A stretch of DNA of 64,000 nucleotides from an uncultured bacterium. Its GTDB lineage: Bacteria; Bacillota_I; Bacilli_A; RFN20; CAG-826. The position numbers and the translations under genes were made by a program. The DNA lies in contig CASFTG010000001.1 of assembly GCA_949297805.1 (NCBI GenBank), positions 62,001 through 126,000 of the forward strand, read 5' to 3'. A model generated the notes under the pieces. It was not told the DNA's origin. It searched no databases and was given only the letters and a program-made list of their open reading frames with translations. Below, piece after piece: positions 1 through 6,650 of this stretch (its first letter is position 1; each line of letters begins with the position of its first letter).

Positions 1-1808
1 TCGAGGTAGATTTTGCCAACCCCGGCTGCTTTGGCTTCCTTCATCAATTGCTCCATTATCAGGCGGCCAAACCCTCGCTTCCTTAAGGAGGAATCGACAT
101 AGACATTCATCAAGAAGGCGACTTTGCCGGATTTATTCTCGGGCGAGGGGAGTTCTTTTTGATAACAGATATCCCCTGATCCAACGATCCGGTCGCTATC
201 GAATAGGCCATAAGCCACATGGCGTCCATTCTTCACTCCTTCGATGAATTCCTGCTTGTTCCCATCTTTTATTCGTTCCTGTTCTTTTTGACTATAGACC
301 GAGTAGCAAGCGAACACCTCAAGGAGGACTTTCTGTCTTTGATTAGCCCAGGACTCCGCTTCGTTAAGCGCGAATTTTCGCAGGTTGATCCGAAGGGCCC
401 TTCGGTCGAGTTTGCCGTTTTCGGTCAAAGGCATCTTATCGAGGAAGGCGAAATACTCCGGGATCATGTAGGAGGGGAGATAGGCCCCGAGCTCTTTTCT
501 TATATGTTCTTCGCTAAAGCAGGAGACCAAGCAGGCCTTAAGGTGGGCCAACCCTTCGTTATCGAAGATCGTGACCACGGCGGCATCGCGGGCCAACCCT
601 TTGTTGAGGATGGTGTTCTCGACCTCCATCGGCTCGACCCGTTGGCCGTATATCATGACCTGGGCATCGCTCCGCTTCAGGAAGTTGAGGTTGCCTTCTT
701 CATCATAATAGGCGAGGTCACCGCTTCGGAAGGTGGGGAGGCCATCGACGGTGACGTAACCTTGCTTTATATTGCCGACATAGCCTAAACCAACGCCAGC
801 CCCTTGGATGATGATCTCTCCGGTTTGGTTAGGCTTATCGATTTTTTGCCCGTTCTTTTCTAAATAGACTTCATATCCTTTGATTGCTTTCCCGATCGGG
901 AAGGTCCCGTCTTGGTTTGGGGTACGGGTGGTGCAGTCGCAATAGGTGCAGCAGACGGTGGTCTCACTCGGCCCATAGGTGTTATAGACTTGGACCTTAT
1001 TCCTGAGCTTATCGACGTAAGAAGCGCGCAAAACGTCGCCGCCGGAGATGAATAAACGGAAACAAGACGACAAATCCTCCCTCTCGTTCCATTCTTTGAA
1101 TAAATAGGGGAAGGAAGAGACGATGCTGACGCCCTTTTCACTGCAAAACCTAAATAACTTATCGGTATTTTGCTTGGCTTCCTCGCTGGGAATGGCTAAG
1201 CATGCCCCGTTAAGCAAAGAGGCAAAAACCTCTTCGGTGAAGATATCGAAGGTGCAGACTGAATGCTGCAGCATCGTGTCTTGTTCGCTTAGATGGAATT
1301 CGTTATTAAAGGCTTCAACGTAACCAATGATATTATCCTCACTGATCATCACCCCTTTGGGCTTGCCGGTCGAGCCGGAGGTGAAGAGGATATAGGCTAA
1401 GTTAAAGTCCCCGGTGGGCTCTTCCCCTTGATCAGGGCCGTCTTTTCCTAACTGGGGCAACGAGGGGCAGAGATTGGGATTTGGGAAATCGAGGAAAAGG
1501 CAATCGGCTTCCCCAATCGCCATCATTGATTCGATGCGCTTAAGCGGGAAATCCGGTTCAGCGATGATATAGGCTAAACCTAATTTCAAGGTGGCGAAGA
1601 TAGCTGCCAGTTGACTCGCCCCGTGTTGCATGACGATTCCGACCCGCTTGGCTTCCGGGGGAATCTTGTGGCTGTAAGCTTCGATTAGAGATAAAAACTC
1701 GGAGTAGGTATAGTCCTTAGCCTCGGTCTTTAGGCAAATCGCCTCGGGTTTGGCTTTGGCGATGCATAGGAAACGTTCGTAGATTTTCACCTGCCTATTG
1801 TAGACCAT
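1..1808 (-). CDS. NRPS-like adenylation domain fused to GNAT acetyltransferase (3' end outside window)
   Basis: This frame is open from ATG at 1808 to the left edge: 602 codons with no stop, so the C-terminus is missing. Residues about 1-470 form an amino-acid adenylation domain. Visible motifs are FTSGSTGKPKG (A3, from residue 142), FDIFTEE (A4; its Asp normally holds the substrate amino group), YGPSETT (A5, from 278), a GDLAYYDEEG segment followed by GQRVEPMEVE (A7-A8), and ENGKLDR (A10, from 463; the Lys is catalytic). No carrier (4'-phosphopantetheine) domain follows. The chain instead runs into a GNAT fold with the acetyl-CoA loop RKRGFG at 576. Adenylation domains activate an amino acid with ATP; GNATs transfer an acyl group from CoA. 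A stand-alone DltA would end near residue 480-510. No clear Shine-Dalgarno precedes the ATG, and an in-frame stop lies about 30 nt upstream. The substrate is unknown. Confidence 0.85.
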   Translation of the reverse strand, partial: MVYNRQVKIYERFLCIAKAKPEAICLKTEAKDYTYSEFLSLIEAYSHKIPPEAKRVGIVMQHGASQLAAIFATLKLGLAYIIAEPDFPLKRIESMMAIGEADCLFLDFPNPNLCPSLPQLGKDGPDQGEEPTGDFNLAYILFTSGSTGKPKGVMISEDNIIGYVEAFNNEFHLSEQDTMLQHSVCTFDIFTEEVFASLLNGACLAIPSEEAKQNTDKLFRFCSEKGVSIVSSFPYLFKEWNEREDLSSCFRLFISGGDVLRASYVDKLRNKVQVYNTYGPSETTVCCTYCDCTTRTPNQDGTFPIGKAIKGYEVYLEKNGQKIDKPNQTGEIIIQGAGVGLGYVGNIKQGYVTVDGLPTFRSGDLAYYDEEGNLNFLKRSDAQVMIYGQRVEPMEVENTILNKGLARDAAVVTIFDNEGLAHLKACLVSCFSEEHIRKELGAYLPSYMIPEYFAFLDKMPLTENGKLDRRALRINLRKFALNEAESWANQRQKVLLEVFACYSVYSQKEQERIKDGNKQEFIEGVKNGRHVAYGLFDSDRIVGSGDICYQKELPSPENKSGKVAFLMNVYVDSSLRKRGFGRLIMEQLMKEAKAAGVGKIYL

Positions 1809-1870
1809 TTCGAGTCTTATTGAATATGGCTATATAAAATGGAACAACAATAGCGTCTTTGAAATAAGTT

Positions 1871-1910
1871 CAATGTCTCATTGAAGTGACTTTGAAGTAG
1901 ACATTGAAGT
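1871..1910. promoter_or_regulatory. Repeat cluster upstream of the adenylation-GNAT gene
   Basis: TTGAAGT occurs three times at 11-12 bp spacing (1881, 1892, 1904). CAATGTCT (1871-1878) is the exact inverse of AGACATTG (1899-1906), and CAATG-TCT-CATTG forms a small dyad (1871-1883). The cluster lies 60-100 bp upstream of the minus-strand adenylation gene and downstream of the tRNA-Leu terminator. The layout is that of an operator for a repeat-binding regulator, but no known box is recognised. Confidence 0.35.
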
Positions 1911-1942
1911 AGGGCTTTTTATCGATTGTTTTCCTTTAGAGG

Positions 1943-1974
1943 ATAAAGAAAACCGACCATTGGCTAGGTCGGTT
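1943..1974 (-). terminator. Rho-independent terminator of tRNA-Leu
   Basis: On the minus strand, stem ACCGACC / GGTCGGT with an 8-nt loop is followed by TTTTCTTT. It lies just downstream of the tRNA-Leu 3' end. Confidence 0.8.
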
Positions 1975-1985
1975 GATCTTAACTT

Positions 1986-2072
1986 TGGTGCCCGAGGCCG
2001 GACTCGAACCGGCACGAGTTCATCACTCAGCGGATTTTGAGTCCGCCGCGTCTACCATTCCACCACACGGGC
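1986..2072 (-). tRNA. tRNA-Leu (anticodon CAA)
   Basis: An 87-nt gene with encoded CCA and the long variable arm expected of tRNA-Leu. The anticodon loop is CTCAAAA (anticodon CAA, reads UUG). The T arm is GCCGG-TTCGAGT-CCGGC. The acceptor is GCCCGTG against CTCGGGC, with one T-T mismatch at pair 6-67. The D arm carries the usual GGTGGAATGGTAGAC. It has its own promoter upstream and terminator downstream. Confidence 0.93.
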
Positions 2073-2081
2073 GCGAGGTGG

Positions 2082-2110
2082 ATTATATAACGGACCCTTC
2101 TCTTTGCCAA
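2082..2110 (-). promoter_or_regulatory. Sigma-A promoter of tRNA-Leu
   Basis: Minus strand TTGGCA (2105-2110), 17-bp spacer, TATAAT (2082-2087). The expected start lies a few nt before the mature 5' end at 2072. The -35 lies just past the 3' end of the neighbouring lipoprotein gene. Confidence 0.75.
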
Positions 2111-2118
2111 AACTTTTC

Positions 2119-2769
2119 TTAGCCGACGTTAGTGAATTCGATCGCGTAGGCATAGGCCGCCCGGCCGATGTCCGGATCGCTGTTCTCAATCCGGAAGTAG
2201 GGATAGACGGCATCGAAATCATAGATCCAGACGTATTCATTGTCCCCGCCGTGATCGCCTATCGGCTCGATTGAATACTCGGTGGGGTTGACTTCATAAC
2301 CGGCATAGACGATTGGCTTGGCGATAACTGGATTCCACTCATTGCGTTCATCTTGAAGGGTAATCATGACCCGGTTATGACCTAAGGCATCGGTGTTATA
2401 GATCTCACCATCGAATTTATGTATTTGAATCGTCCCGGCATTGCTCCCGTTGCCTTGCTGGACGTAATTGAGGTGGAAACCGATCCCGTCGACTTCGATG
2501 TCGGTGTCCAATAAATAGGAACTTTGGCTGGTGGAGGGAATGTCTTCTCGGGTTAGGGATAGATCGGCCTTTTTCTCGATAGTGGAAGAACTTTCTTCTT
2601 CTATTGGGCTGCTGGAGGCTGTCGTTTCGGTCGGATTATTAGACTCAGAAGGCGACTCCTCGGTTTTAGAAACGGATGGGCTCTCACTGGGCTCGGGAGA
2701 AGAGGTGGAATCATTCGTCCTGCAGGAAACGAGCAGCAGGGACAAAAGGAATAAACAAAGTTTTCTCAT
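2119..2769 (-). CDS. Small secreted lipoprotein, unknown function
   Basis: This 216-residue protein has a lipoprotein signal (MRKL, hydrophobic Leu-rich core, lipobox LVSC with Cys16). A Ser/Thr/Pro/Glu-rich linker follows to about residue 70, then a compact domain of roughly 145 residues that reads as beta-rich with many Asp, Gly and Tyr. I do not recognise the domain. The start lies right after the copA terminator. No Shine-Dalgarno is visible, but TGT-TACGAT (a possible extended -10) sits 9 nt before the ATG, so the mRNA may be nearly leaderless. It probably sits on the outer face of the membrane. Its place beside the copper operon gives no firm functional hint. Confidence 0.8.
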   Translation of the reverse strand: MRKLCLFLLSLLLVSCRTNDSTSSPEPSESPSVSKTEESPSESNNPTETTASSSPIEEESSSTIEKKADLSLTREDIPSTSQSSYLLDTDIEVDGIGFHLNYVQQGNGSNAGTIQIHKFDGEIYNTDALGHNRVMITLQDERNEWNPVIAKPIVYAGYEVNPTEYSIEPIGDHGGDNEYVWIYDFDAVYPYFRIENSDPDIGRAAYAYAIEFTNVG

Positions 2770-2781
2770 GGCTTGGCCATC

Positions 2782-2812
2782 GTAACAAAAAAACCTAGCG
2801 CGCGGCTAGGTT
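2782..2812 (-). terminator. Terminator of the csoR-copA operon
   Basis: Minus strand stem AACCTAGC / GCTAGGTT with a short CG-rich loop, followed by a run of T. The upstream arm of the hairpin shares bases with the copA stop codon (2811-2813). Confidence 0.85.
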
Positions 2813-3008
2813 ATTCGGCTTGGTAACCGGCGGCTTCCACAGCCTCGATCAGCTTTGTCTTATCGAGGTTATGGCCTTTGATGATGGCTTGCTTATCGTC
2901 TAAACTGACCTCGACGGAAGTAACGCCTTCGATTTTTTCTAAGGCTTCTTTGACGTGGGCGACGCAATGCATGCACATCATCCCGGTCACTTTGAGGGTG
3001 ATTTCCAT
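2811..3008 (-). CDS. Possible internally initiated CopZ-like copper chaperone (in frame within copA)
   Basis: Codon 793 of copA is ATG and is preceded by a perfect Shine-Dalgarno, AGGAGGTG, with a 6-nt spacer (3015-3022). Initiation there would give a 65-residue protein beginning MEITLKVTG with the GMMCMHC motif, close to the size of free CopZ (about 68 residues). This would release a soluble Cu(I) chaperone from the same mRNA as the pump. The alternative is that an ancestral separate copZ gene fused to copA when the stop codon was lost and the ribosome site is a relic. The sequence alone cannot show whether the site is used. Confidence 0.5.
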   Translation of the reverse strand: MEITLKVTGMMCMHCVAHVKEALEKIEGVTSVEVSLDDKQAIIKGHNLDKTKLIEAVEAAGYQAE

Positions 3009-5384
3009 TTCCTTCACCTCCTTTCCTTCTTCAATGTTTATCGGGCAAGCGGTGGGGTAGAAATCATCGCTTAGCTGGACATGGTTCTTTCGCCTTCCGC
3101 CTTTATCTAAGGAAAGGAGGTTAAGCCGGAGGGCGTTCAAGACGACGGTCACCGAGCTTAAAGACATCGCGGCCGCGCCCATCCAAGGGCGCATCTTCGC
3201 CATCCCGAGGGCGGAGAACACCCCGGCGGCGATGGGAATCATGATGAGGTTATAGATAAAGGCCCAGAAGAGGTTTTCCTTGATGTTGAGCAAGGTCTTC
3301 CGCGATAGCCGGATGGCTTTGACCGCATCGGTTAATTTCGAGGAGGTGATGACGACATCGGCCGAATCGATGGCGATATCCGACCCGGAACCGATGGCGA
3401 TCCCAATATCGGCCTCGGTGAGGCTCGGGGCATCGTTAATCCCATCCCCGATCATGATGACTTTCCCTTTCTCCTTCAGTTTTCGGATGGCTTCGAGCTT
3501 GCCACCGGGAAGCAAGGAGGCGACGAAGTGATCGATCCCGACGGACTTTGCGACCGAGGCGGCGACAGTCGGGTTATCCCCGGTCAGCATGACGGGGATG
3601 ATGCCCATATTCTTTAAACTTTCGATGGCTTGCTTACTGTCTTCCTTGATTTCATCGGCCGCCCCGATGGCTCCGAGGTAAAGGCCTTTTTTGGCAAAGA
3701 GAAGGGGGGTCGCTCCGTCTAAGGATATTTCCTCATAATCCTTTTTGGCCTGGTCAGTGTCGCCCCCGATTTCCCTTAATAGATTTAGATTCCCGCCGTA
3801 AAAGACTTCGCCTTTTATTTCCCCGGCCACCCCTTTACCGGGAAGGGAACGGAAATCCTTGATTTCCAAAGGATTGATATGGCGTTCTTGGGCGTATTTC
3901 CGGATAGCCTTGGCTAAGGGGTGCTCAGAGGCGGATTCTAACGAGAAAACGAGGGATAAAAACTCATTTTCATCTAACTTAGTTCGGATTTGCGAGACTT
4001 TCGGTTCGCCTTTGGTGATGGTCCCGGTTTTGTCGAGGACAGCGATCTCTGCTTTCCCGGTCGCCTCGAGGGCGGTCGCGGTTTTGAAGAGGATCCCTTG
4101 CTTGGCCCCTTTTCCCGAGCCAACCATGATCCCGACCGGGGTGGCCAGTCCTAAGGCGCAGGGGCAGGAGATGACTAAAACAGCGATACCTTTTTCTAAA
4201 GCATAGGTGAAAAGGGATTCCGATTCGAAGTTACTGGCTACGAAGTCCTTTCCGAATATCAACCAGAAACTAAAGACGATCAAGGCGATGATGATTACCA
4301 CCGGGACGAAAATGCCGGAGACCTTATCGGCAATCCGAGCGATTGGGGCTTTAGAGGAAGAGGCTTCCTCGACCATCTTAACGATTTGGCTAAGGGTCGT
4401 TTCTTCCCCAGTCCGGGTCGCGATGATGGTGAGGGCCCCGGTCTGGTTGATGGTGGCGGTATTCACCTCATCCCCGACTGTCTTATCAACTGGCATCGAT
4501 TCGCCAGTCAAAGATGATTCATCGACCGAGGAGTTTCCTTCGATTATCTTCCCGTCGGCTGGAAACGATTCGCCAGGATAGATAACCAGTTCGTCCCCGG
4601 CTTTGATGTCTTCAACTTTGATATCTTGGATTTGGCCGTTTTGTTTCCGGTGGGCGGTTTTGGGGGCGAGGGAAAGAAGGGACGAGAGGGCACTGGTGGT
4701 CTTGCCTTTGGAATAGCTTTCCAAGGTCTTCCCAACCGTGATGAGGGCGACGACTGTACCGGCGGTCTCGAAGTTCAAATTCATGGCGATGTCCATGACG
4801 GTATGGTAAGTGGCCGGGTCTTGGTAACCAATCGGGCTCACGTAATAAGCCATCTCAATAAGGAGGACAAAGCTATAGACGAAGGCGACCCCCGAGCCAA
4901 GGCTTACCAGGGTATCCATATTGGGAGAACGATGGATTAAGGCTTTGAAGCCGGAGACGAAGTAATGATGATTGATGGCCATGATGGCGAAGGCCATGAC
5001 CATCTCCAGCAATCCGAGCAATAGGGGATAATCCATCAAGACCCCGATATTCCAATTAAGCATCGCCCCCATGGCGAGGTAGAACAAGGGGATGAGGATG
5101 ATGAGTGAAGCGATAAGGCGATAGAGCAATGGTTTGGTCTCGTCGGTTTTCTTTTCGGCCGGTTTGACTTTCTCTCCCATCATTGAAGCTCCATAGCCGG
5201 CTTTCTCAACCGCCTTGATTATCGATTCGATTAAGGCGGGGGAATCGAACTCAACCTTCATCGAGTTGGTCAAAAGGTTGACTTCGGCCTTCTTGACCCC
5301 GTCGAGCTTATTGACCGCTTTCTCGACTCTAGCTGAGCAGGCGGCGCAGGACATGCCGGTGATGGCGAAACGCTGCTCCATCAT
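2811..5384 (-). CDS. copA: Copper-exporting P1B-type ATPase with N- and C-terminal HMA domains
   Basis: This 857-residue membrane ATPase pumps Cu(I) out of the cytoplasm. An N-terminal HMA metal-binding domain (GMSCAAC near residue 10) is followed by two membrane segments, an actuator loop with TGES, the intramembrane copper motif CPC (407-409), the phosphorylation site DKTGT (Asp451), a TGDN loop and GDGINDAP. Unlike most CopA proteins it does not end after the last membrane segments. A linker leads to a second HMA domain (GMMCMHC, Cys804 and Cys807) that looks like CopZ. A strong AGGAGG precedes the ATG; the start overlaps the csoR stop as ATGA, so translation is probably coupled. Alternative start ATG at 5381. 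Expression should follow CsoR. Metal choice rests on the CPC motif and CsoR linkage. Confidence 0.95.
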   Translation of the reverse strand: MMEQRFAITGMSCAACSARVEKAVNKLDGVKKAEVNLLTNSMKVEFDSPALIESIIKAVEKAGYGASMMGEKVKPAEKKTDETKPLLYRLIASLIILIPLFYLAMGAMLNWNIGVLMDYPLLLGLLEMVMAFAIMAINHHYFVSGFKALIHRSPNMDTLVSLGSGVAFVYSFVLLIEMAYYVSPIGYQDPATYHTVMDIAMNLNFETAGTVVALITVGKTLESYSKGKTTSALSSLLSLAPKTAHRKQNGQIQDIKVEDIKAGDELVIYPGESFPADGKIIEGNSSVDESSLTGESMPVDKTVGDEVNTATINQTGALTIIATRTGEETTLSQIVKMVEEASSSKAPIARIADKVSGIFVPVVIIIALIVFSFWLIFGKDFVASNFESESLFTYALEKGIAVLVISCPCALGLATPVGIMVGSGKGAKQGILFKTATALEATGKAEIAVLDKTGTITKGEPKVSQIRTKLDENEFLSLVFSLESASEHPLAKAIRKYAQERHINPLEIKDFRSLPGKGVAGEIKGEVFYGGNLNLLREIGGDTDQAKKDYEEISLDGATPLLFAKKGLYLGAIGAADEIKEDSKQAIESLKNMGIIPVMLTGDNPTVAASVAKSVGIDHFVASLLPGGKLEAIRKLKEKGKVIMIGDGINDAPSLTEADIGIAIGSGSDIAIDSADVVITSSKLTDAVKAIRLSRKTLLNIKENLFWAFIYNLIMIPIAAGVFSALGMAKMRPWMGAAAMSLSSVTVVLNALRLNLLSLDKGGRRKNHVQLSDDFYPTACPINIEEGKEVKEMEITLKVTGMMCMHCVAHVKEALEKIEGVTSVEVSLDDKQAIIKGHNLDKTKLIEAVEAAGYQAE

Positions 5385-5671
5385 TTAAGCCTCCTTAGCA
5401 ATTCAAAAGACTCAAGCAAAGCCGAGTCATCGCCGGCAAGGAGCTTATCCTTCACGCAGGTCAGCATATGGGTTTTGTATACTTTGGTCGCGATTTCCCT
5501 AATCGCCCCCTCGACGGCGGAGATCTGATTGAGGACATCGCTGCAATAACGGTCATCCTCGATCATTTTTCTTATCCCCTCCATTTGCCCAATAATCCTT
5601 GAGCAACGATTCAGGAGGTCGTTTTTCTCCGCTTCCTCGCGGGGTTTGTCTTTTTTCTTGCAGCAATCCAT
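5381..5671 (-). CDS. csoR: Copper-sensing transcriptional repressor CsoR
   Basis: This 96-residue all-helical DUF156/CsoR-family repressor has the Cu(I) ligand set Cys43, His68 and Cys72 (C...HxxxC), nearly the same numbering as Bacillus CsoR. The N-terminus is Cys- and Lys-rich (MDCCKKK). The family releases DNA when Cu(I) binds. It is first gene of the csoR-copA operon, overlapping copA by 4 bp. The promoter directly upstream contains a CsoR-type dyad in its spacer, so the operon should repress itself. The -10 box lies 6 nt before the ATG, which predicts a leaderless mRNA; GGGGG just before the ATG is too close to act as a normal ribosome site. Confidence 0.94.
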   Translation of the reverse strand: MDCCKKKDKPREEAEKNDLLNRCSRIIGQMEGIRKMIEDDRYCSDVLNQISAVEGAIREIATKVYKTHMLTCVKDKLLAGDDSALLESFELLRRLK

Positions 5672-5677
5672 GCCCCC

Positions 5678-5706
5678 AATATATACCCACGGGGGGTATG
5701 TGTCAA
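5678..5706 (-). promoter_or_regulatory. csoR-copA promoter with CsoR operator
   Basis: Minus strand TTGACA (5701-5706), 17-bp spacer, TATATT (5678-5683), then 6 nt to the csoR ATG. The dyad ATACCC-N5-GGGTAT (5683-5699) fills the spacer and matches the known CsoR box form TACCC-N5-GGGTA. Bound repressor would cover the promoter and the start codon region. It also lies just upstream of the divergent hydrolase promoter. Confidence 0.88.
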
Positions 5707-5717
5707 AGGCGATGCTT

Positions 5718-5737
5718 TGTTATAATAAAGACGGAGG
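5718..5737 (+). promoter_or_regulatory. Extended -10 promoter and ribosome site of the choloylglycine hydrolase-family gene
   Basis: TGT-TATAAT (5718-5726) is an extended -10 with no good -35. GGAGG (5733-5737) lies 7 nt before the ATG at 5745 and fixes the start. An upstream in-frame start would put 33 extra residues before the catalytic Cys. Confidence 0.75.
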
Positions 5738-5744
5738 AAATCCT

Positions 5745-6650
5745 ATGTGCACTGCCTTAACTCTTGCTTCGCCCTCTTTCCTATTTGGAAGGAATCTCGA
5801 CCTTGTCGGTAACTTTGGGGAACGGGGTTTATTCGTTTCGCCTAAGTATCCCCTTCGTTTCTCTTCTGGGGAAATAATGAATGAACATCCTTCAATGTTA
5901 GGCATCGGGGCTAGAGGCGGTGATTTCCCTCTTTTTGCGGAAGCCATCTCCTCCACTGGGCTCGCGGTCGCGGGGCTCAATTATCCTGGCCTAGCCTGTT
6001 TTAACTCTCTAGGCCAAGTGGCCCAATACGAATTCATCGCCTATGTCTTGGCTCATTATAAGAAGGCCGAGGAAGCCGCTTCGGCCATTAAGGGAATGCT
6101 GATCAACGACCATCCCTTCGCCCCCAAGATGGGGCCGGCTCCCCTGCATTATCTAGTCTCCGATGCCCATTCCTCTTTCGTTATTGAACAGGAGAAAGAT
6201 GGGATGCACGTCTATCCCAACCCCTATGGCATTTTGACTAATTCACCGGGGTTTTGCATCCAAAAAGCCAATTTAGACGGCTTCTCGCAACTCCGCAATT
6301 CCTATGTTAAAGGGCCTTACGCCGGCTTAGGTTATGGGGCGGTGGGGCTGCCGGGGGATAACTCGCCGCTTTCGCGTTTCGTTCGCCTTAACTTCTATAA
6401 AAAGCATCTAGGGGATTTCCAAACCCTAGACAAGGAACTGGTGGCCTTCTTCCATCTCCTATCTAGCGTCCGGGTTGTGGAAGGCTCGACCTTAGATGAG
6501 AATGGACAAGCGGAAGAAACTATCTATTCTTCCTGTTATGAGGTGGAAGGGATGCGGTTATTTGTCCAGACCAAGGATTCCCTTTCGGTTAAGGAAGTAA
6601 CATTTGATAAAGAAAAGGAAGGCTTCTTCGACCTTCCTTTAGATGCTTAA
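5745..6650 (+). CDS. Choloylglycine hydrolase / penicillin V acylase family (Ntn hydrolase)
   Basis: This 301-residue protein starts MC, so Met removal exposes Cys as the N-terminal nucleophile, the hallmark of this family. FGRNLD supplies the conserved Arg16 and Asp19. LTNSPGF and GLPGDNSPLSRFVR match the Asn loop and the Arg-containing motif of bile salt hydrolases and penicillin V acylases. The family cleaves amide bonds in conjugated bile salts, penicillin V or N-acyl homoserine lactones. The substrate cannot be read safely here, though a gut setting makes bile salts plausible. There is no signal peptide, so it is cytoplasmic. It is divergent from csoR and converges on the ABC exporter, with stop codons overlapping by 4 bp and no terminator between them. 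Confidence 0.9.
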   Translation: MCTALTLASPSFLFGRNLDLVGNFGERGLFVSPKYPLRFSSGEIMNEHPSMLGIGARGGDFPLFAEAISSTGLAVAGLNYPGLACFNSLGQVAQYEFIAYVLAHYKKAEEAASAIKGMLINDHPFAPKMGPAPLHYLVSDAHSSFVIEQEKDGMHVYPNPYGILTNSPGFCIQKANLDGFSQLRNSYVKGPYAGLGYGAVGLPGDNSPLSRFVRLNFYKKHLGDFQTLDKELVAFFHLLSSVRVVEGSTLDENGQAEETIYSSCYEVEGMRLFVQTKDSLSVKEVTFDKEKEGFFDLPLDA

